From the NCBI GenBank assembly GCA_016933275.1, contig JAFGBI010000225.1:94622-158621 (forward strand): DNA of 64,000 bases, read 5' to 3'. Positions 59,454-64,000 of the stretch are shown here, in pieces. The first letter of the stretch is position 1. Each line of letters begins with the position of its first letter. The stretch is from Polyangiaceae bacterium (GTDB lineage: Bacteria > Myxococcota_A > Polyangia > Polyangiales > Polyangiaceae). The notes beneath the pieces are model-generated. The model ran no database searches, was not told the origin of the DNA, and was given only the letters and a program-made list of their open reading frames with translations. Made by a program: the position numbers and the translations under genes.

Positions 59454-61063
59454 CCCGCAGCGACGAGCAAGATCCCGGCCGAGACGGCAACGATCCGGGC
59501 GCCCTCGGCGGCGAAGGACGCGTCGATCCCCGGGCGCATGAGCCGGGACCCGCGCTCGCCGCGTTCCGCAACGGGCGGTCGCTGGCGCTCGAGGAGATCC
59601 CGGTGCTCTCGCTCGAAGAGCTCCGCAATGCCGTGATCCAGGCGCCGAACGGCCATGGCCGAGTGTCAGCGCTCTTCGCTGTACCCGCGGCCGATGGGTT
59701 CACGCTCTATGCCGTGTTGTCCTGCGAGGCCGATGGCCTGATCCGCGTGGGGCGCGCCGCGCTCGCCGAGCCGAGCTTTCCGTCGATGACCCCAGAATGC
59801 CCGCAGGTGCACCTCTTCGAGCGGGTGCTCGCCGAGCGCTGGGGCCTCGTGCCCGAGCAACACCCCTGGCTGAAGCCCGTCCGCTTCGCTCCGCCTTGGA
59901 GCCGAGAGCCAGACCTCGACCCCCCTCTCTCCGCCGAGCGCTCCGCCATCGCCCTCGAGCATCCATATCGCATCGACGGCTCCTCCGTGCACGAGGTCGC
60001 CGTCGGCCCCGTCCACGCCGGAGTGATCGAACCCGGGCATTTTCGCTTCCAGTGCCACGGAGAGCTGGTAATGCACCTCGAGATCAGCCTCGGCTACCAG
60101 CACCGCGGGATCGACCGCGCGCTCGCCGGCGGTCCGGCGCCACGCACCATCCCCTACGTGGAAACCCTCGCGGGGGACACGACGATCGGACACACCCTCG
60201 CCCATTGCGAGCTCGTCGAGGCGCTCTCGGCGACCCGGGTGCCGCCGCGGGCGCTCTCGATTCGGGCGATCGCGCTCGAGCTCGAGCGGCTCGCCAACCA
60301 CGTGGGTGATCTCGGCGCGCTCGCCGGCGATGTGGGCTACCTGCCAACGGCGTCCTTCTGCGGCCGCCTACGCGGCGATCTCCTCAACCTCTCGGCGGCC
60401 CTCTGTGGCAGCCGGTTCGGGCGTGGGCTGGTCCGTCCCGGAGGGGTCGCCTTCGACCTCGAGCCGGAGCGCGTCGAGCGGATCGCCAAGGGCCTCGAGG
60501 CGACGCTCGGCGACGTCGGGAGCGCGGTGACCCTGCTCTGGGAGAGCCCCTCGGTGATGGAGCGCTTCGAGAACACCGGCGTCCTGACGCCCGACACCGC
60601 CGACGCGCTCGGCCTCGTGGGAGTCGTGGCCCGAGCCGCTGGCCTCGACCGCGACGTGCGCCACGACTTCCCCGCCGGGATGTACCGCCTCGCACAGATC
60701 CCGACCTCGGTGGCCCGCACCGGCGACGTGTTCGCCCGGGCCTATGTCCGCTGGCTCGAGGTTCAGCGTTCGGGAAGGTTCCTCCACGAGCAACTCCGTG
60801 CACTCCCTGCCGGCCCCGTTCGACGGCCCGCCGCCGAGCTTCGTCCGGGCCGCCTCGCCGTCTCGCTCGTCGAGGGTTGGCGCGGCGAGATCTGCCACGT
60901 CGCCATCACCGACGCCCAGGGCCGCTTCGCCGCCTACGAGGTCGTCGACCCCTCCTTCCACAATTGGACGGGCCTCGCCCTCGCCCTCCGCGACCAGGCT
61001 ATCTCCGATTTCCCTCTCTGCAACAAGAGCTTCAACCTCTCGTACTGCGGCCACGACCTCTGA
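59450..61063 (+). CDS. HyfG/HycE-like (NuoC-NuoD-type) large subunit lacking canonical NiFe cysteine pairs
   Basis: MHLEISLGYQHRGIDRALAGG..VETLAGDTTIGHTLAHC (no RxCGxC); C-terminus SDFPLCNKSFNLSYCGHDL (no DPCxxC). ATGA overlap with the upstream gene. Confidence 0.8.
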   Translation: MTRSDEQDPGRDGNDPGALGGEGRVDPRAHEPGPALAAFRNGRSLALEEIPVLSLEELRNAVIQAPNGHGRVSALFAVPAADGFTLYAVLSCEADGLIRVGRAALAEPSFPSMTPECPQVHLFERVLAERWGLVPEQHPWLKPVRFAPPWSREPDLDPPLSAERSAIALEHPYRIDGSSVHEVAVGPVHAGVIEPGHFRFQCHGELVMHLEISLGYQHRGIDRALAGGPAPRTIPYVETLAGDTTIGHTLAHCELVEALSATRVPPRALSIRAIALELERLANHVGDLGALAGDVGYLPTASFCGRLRGDLLNLSAALCGSRFGRGLVRPGGVAFDLEPERVERIAKGLEATLGDVGSAVTLLWESPSVMERFENTGVLTPDTADALGLVGVVARAAGLDRDVRHDFPAGMYRLAQIPTSVARTGDVFARAYVRWLEVQRSGRFLHEQLRALPAGPVRRPAAELRPGRLAVSLVEGWRGEICHVAITDAQGRFAAYEVVDPSFHNWTGLALALRDQAISDFPLCNKSFNLSYCGHDL

Positions 61064-61072
61064 GGGACGAAC

Positions 61073-61840
61073 GTGTTCAAAGAGCTCTTCGCCCGCGCCC
61101 GTCAGGGCCACCACACCATCCCCTACCCGCGGTCGCTCCCGGTCCTCCCCGACCGCCTCCGCGCCGCCCCAGAGCTCGACCCCGCGCGCTGTCCGGCGGA
61201 CTGCCGCGCCTGCGTCGAGACCTGCCCGACCGCCGCCATCCTGCGCGACGCCACCGGCCCCATCCTCGATCTTGGCCGATGCCTCTTCTGCGGTGACTGC
61301 GCCGCCGCCTGCCCCGCAAACGCCCTGCGCTTCACTCCCGACCACCGCCTCGCCACCCGCAGTCGCGAGGCCCTGGTCCTCCGTGACCGCCAGCACCGCG
61401 GTGATCTCCGCCTCGAAGCGGCCCGTCGCAGGCTCTTCGGCCGCTCGCTGAAGCTCCGCCAAGTGAGCGCCGCCGGCTGCAACGCTTGCGAGGCGGACCT
61501 CAACGTCCTGACCACTATCGGCTTCGACCTCGGCCGCTTCGGGATCCAGTTCGTCGCCTCGCCGCGCCACGCAGACGGCATCGTCGTCACCGGGCCGGTG
61601 TCCGAGAACATGAAGCTTGCCCTCGAGAAGACCTACGCTGCCGTCCCTGCCCCGAAGCTCGTCATCGCCGTCGGCGCCTGCGCCATCGCGGGCGGTCCGT
61701 TCGCAGGGCACGCCGAGGTCCGCGGTGGCGTATCGGCAGCAATCCCGGTACCGATCGATCTATTCGTCCCCGGTTGCCCGCCGCATCCGATGACGATCCT
61801 CGATGGACTGCTCGGACTGCTCGGGAGAGGCCCTCGCTAG
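61073..61840 (+). CDS. Ferredoxin-type 2x[4Fe-4S] domain fused to NuoB/HyfI-like small subunit
   Basis: CPADCRACVETCP, CLFCGDCAAACP; AAGCNACEADLNVLTTIGFDLGRFGIQFVASPRHADGIVVTGPV..VIAVGACAIAGGPF..VPGCPPHP. Confidence 0.85.
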   Translation: MFKELFARARQGHHTIPYPRSLPVLPDRLRAAPELDPARCPADCRACVETCPTAAILRDATGPILDLGRCLFCGDCAAACPANALRFTPDHRLATRSREALVLRDRQHRGDLRLEAARRRLFGRSLKLRQVSAAGCNACEADLNVLTTIGFDLGRFGIQFVASPRHADGIVVTGPVSENMKLALEKTYAAVPAPKLVIAVGACAIAGGPFAGHAEVRGGVSAAIPVPIDLFVPGCPPHPMTILDGLLGLLGRGPR

Positions 61841-61959
61841 CGTTCCCAAGGCGGCGAGCCGGGACCATTCAACCTGGATTTCGCGCCCTCTAGTCCGCCG
61901 TGCCGCACTCCTCGCATCTTTCGGTCTTCTCCGCGCCCGTCCTGCTCGAATGAGTGCTG

Positions 61960-62119
61960 CTAGAGCACCGATCAGGTTGCCAACAGCAACGGCAGCGCTG
62001 GAAACGCGTCCGTGCGAAGCGAGGACACTCTTCCAGCGCTGCCTCTGGAGAGGTCTGCTGCCGGTTCGGTGCTCTAGGTTGTTGGTTCGACGCAGCAATC
62101 AACCTGATTGCTGCTCTAG
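61960..62119 (+). repeat. CTAG-bounded hairpin repeat, full 160-bp copy
   Basis: CTAGAGCACCGATCAGGTTGCCAACAGCAACGGCAGCGCTGGAAACGCGTCC..TTCCAGCGCTGCC..TCGGTGCTCTAG..GCAGCAATCAACCTGATTGCTGCTCTAG; same length as the 44050 copy. Confidence 0.9.
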
Positions 62120-62294
62120 TGCACTGCGCCTCCGCCGCTCCCTCGCTGGGCTCGGGCCGTGGTCTTCCGTGGACTCGTGCAGCAGGCTGCACTCGCTCCA
62201 CTCCGGCTCTGTGCGCGCCGAACGCGGATAAGGCTCGAAATCTGCGTCGGATTCCGGCATGTCCTCCGTCGTCGGCGCGAAACCTAGGTTCAAG

Positions 62295-62400
62295 AGCCAC
62301 CGGCCAGCCGCCAGCCATCAGCCATCAGCCATTGGCCAGCCCTCAGCCATCTGCCAGCCAGCCGTCAGTCCTCTGCCAGCCGCCAGCCATCAGCTTCTCC
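62295..62400. repeat. CAGCCATCAGCCAT/CAGCCGCCAGCC low-complexity repeat tract
   Basis: ccagccgccagccatcagccatcagccattggccagccctcagccatctgccagccagccg... Confidence 0.8.
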
Positions 62401-62607
62401 GCGTGCTGCCTCGCTGCTGACCGCTGATCGCTGATGGCCTGGCCTGTCTGGTTCCGGCTCCGCGGGCTTAGGTAGGTGCAACCCCGATGGGCTCCCCGCG
62501 GGAGTCGCGAGGGGGAGCCATACTACCGGCAACCCCTCGCAGCCGCTCGGATCTCGCCGTGGAGCAGGAGGGAAGCTCACGTGGCGACGGCTGGCCTTCC
62601 GCCCGCG

Positions 62608-64000
62608 CTACTTTCTCCGAGTCACTCGCCGCCGCGCGACGGCGAACGCCAGCCCCGCCAGGGCGAGGAACCCAGCCCCGGACGATGGCCTCTGACCAGC
62701 GGTCCGACAGCCACAGCCTCCCTTCTTGCCATCCTTGCCGTCTTCCCCGTCTTCCCCATCCTGTACCGTGGCGCTCGCGCCGTCCTCGCAAGAAATGGTC
62801 TGGGTACCATCTTCGTTGTCGATGACCGTGCAGGAAGACCCGTCCTCGCCGTCGGCGATGGTGACGCTCGTACCATCGGTGCACGAAATGGTCGCCGTCC
62901 CATCGTCGTTGTCCGCGACCGTGCAGGGGGAAGTCCCGACGGCGGCGCCCGCGCCGCCGGCTCCGCCGGCACCGCCGTGCAGAACGACCGGCAACGATAC
63001 GCGGGTGCCATCCTCGCAAGACAGCGTTGCGGTCCCATCGCCGTTGTCGGTGACGGTACAGCTCGTGCCATCGGTGCCGTCGGTCCCGTCCATGCCGTCG
63101 GTCCCGTCCATGCCGTCGGTCCCGTTGGCCCCGTCGGCCCCGTCAGCGCCGTCAGCGATCGTCGCCGAGGTGCCGTCCTCGCAGCTGATGGTGGCGGTCC
63201 CGTCGTCGTTGTCGCTCACAGAGCAGCTGGTGCCGTCCACGCCATCCGCTCCATCCGAGACGACGACCGAGGTGCCGTCCTCGCAGCTCACGGTGGCGGT
63301 CCCATCGCCGTTGTCGCTCACGGTGCAATTGGCGCCATCTGCACCGTCGGAGACGGTGGCCGAGGTGCCGTCGTCACAGCTGATGGTGGCGGTCCCATCG
63401 CCGTTGTCGCTCACGGTGCAGCTGGTCCCGTCGAGCCCGTTGGTGCCGTCGATACCCTCGGTGATGACGACCGAGGTGCCGTCGTCGCAGGCGACGGTGG
63501 CGGTCCCATCGCCGTTGTCGCTCACGGTGCAGCTCGTGCCATCGAGCCCATTGGTGCCATCAGCGCCGTCGTAGACGGTGGCGGAGGTGCCGTCGTCGCA
63601 GCTGATGGTCGCCGAACCATCCCCGTTGTCACTGACGGCGCAGCTCGTCCCGTCGAGCCCGTTGGTGCCATCGAGCCCGTCAGCACCGTCGTAGACGGTG
63701 GCGGAGGTCCCGTCCTCGCAGCTGATGGTCGCCGAACCATCCCCGTTGTCGGCGACGGTGCAGCTGGTCCCGTCGAGCCCGTTGGTGCCATCGAGCCCGT
63801 CGGTGCCATCGATCCCGTCGGTGCCATCGATCCCGTCGGCGCCATCGTAGACGGTCGCGGAGGTCCCGTCCTCGCAGCTGATGGTCGCCGAGCCATCCCC
63901 GTTGTCCGCGACGGTGCAGTTCGTGCCGTCGATCCCGTTCGTGCCGTCGATCCCGTTCGTGCCGTCGATCCCGTTCGTGCCGTCGATCCCGTTCGTGCCG
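62608..64000 (-). CDS. Surface protein of collagen-like Gly-X-Y segments and SCTVxDNGDGTATISCxDGT modules with MYXO-CTERM-like C-terminus (5' partial)
   Basis: Tandem DGTSCTVSDNGDGTATISCDDGTSATVSDGADG units; C-terminus GGCGCRTAGQRPSSGAGFLALAGLAFAVARRRVTRRK; minus-strand frame stays open to the window end. Confidence 0.75.
   Translation of the reverse strand, partial: GTNGIDGTNGIDGTNGIDGTNGIDGTNCTVADNGDGSATISCEDGTSATVYDGADGIDGTDGIDGTDGLDGTNGLDGTSCTVADNGDGSATISCEDGTSATVYDGADGLDGTNGLDGTSCAVSDNGDGSATISCDDGTSATVYDGADGTNGLDGTSCTVSDNGDGTATVACDDGTSVVITEGIDGTNGLDGTSCTVSDNGDGTATISCDDGTSATVSDGADGANCTVSDNGDGTATVSCEDGTSVVVSDGADGVDGTSCSVSDNDDGTATISCEDGTSATIADGADGADGANGTDGMDGTDGMDGTDGTDGTSCTVTDNGDGTATLSCEDGTRVSLPVVLHGGAGGAGGAGAAVGTSPCTVADNDDGTATISCTDGTSVTIADGEDGSSCTVIDNEDGTQTISCEDGASATVQDGEDGEDGKDGKKGGCGCRTAGQRPSSGAGFLALAGLAFAVARRRVTRRK
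63920..64000. repeat. 18-bp perfect tandem repeat inside repeat-protein gene
   Basis: TTCGTGCCGTCGATCCCG repeated about four times up to the window edge (encodes DGTNGI). Confidence 0.9.

Noticed and set aside
59450-61840. Functional NiFe group 4 hydrogenase/formate hydrogenlyase
   Set aside because: Both cysteine pairs that bind NiFe are absent from the large subunit, so only an Ehr-like assignment is supportable.
62295-62400. CRISPR array from the CAGCC-type repeats
   Set aside because: Units are ~7-14 bp without spacers, and no cas genes lie nearby.
1-64000. tRNA/rRNA genes
   Set aside because: No cloverleaf-like or rRNA-like conserved sequence recognised; a tRNAscan/Infernal run would be needed to exclude them formally.

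Overview
High-GC window with very dense coding. It looks myxobacterial: MYXO-CTERM-like tail, many Ser/Thr kinases, AgmX-like protein, NCGxCG Cys-rich lipoproteins. Main blocks, left to right: (1) the 3' part of a degenerate GGDEF-like membrane protein, a frame-disrupted Ig-like lipoprotein, and a CHASE2-type sensor kinase; (2) a tightly coupled 5-gene operon (~4.07-19.79 kb) that looks like a non-canonical Gram-negative poly-gamma-glutamate-type polymer system (duplicated PgsC/CapC-like, HEAT-like+PgsB/CapB ligase fusion, periplasmic proteins, predicted outer-membrane barrel), with an APC permease downstream; (3) lipoproteins and a Ser/Thr kinase; (4) a two-gene operon of an unclassified reverse transcriptase (RFGDD active site) overlapping a ~690-aa polytopic membrane protein (29.45-32.95 kb), preceded by a hairpin-rich intergenic region; (5) PASTA and GYF/AgmX-like proteins, and an ISKra4-type transposase remnant; (6) a signalling island (hybrid histidine kinases, REC-EAL, kinase-PilZ fusion, broken TM-EAL gene, PEGA-like kinase); (7) a Hyf/Ehr-type membrane complex whose large subunit lacks the NiFe cysteine ligands; (8) a collagen-like/Cys-module repeat surface protein running off the right end. 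A dispersed family of hairpin-forming intergenic repeats bounded by CTAGAGCACCGA/TCGGTGCTCTAG occurs at least 5 times, and three copies supply the TAG stop codon of the adjacent gene. All assignments come from reading translated sequence; no database search was run.
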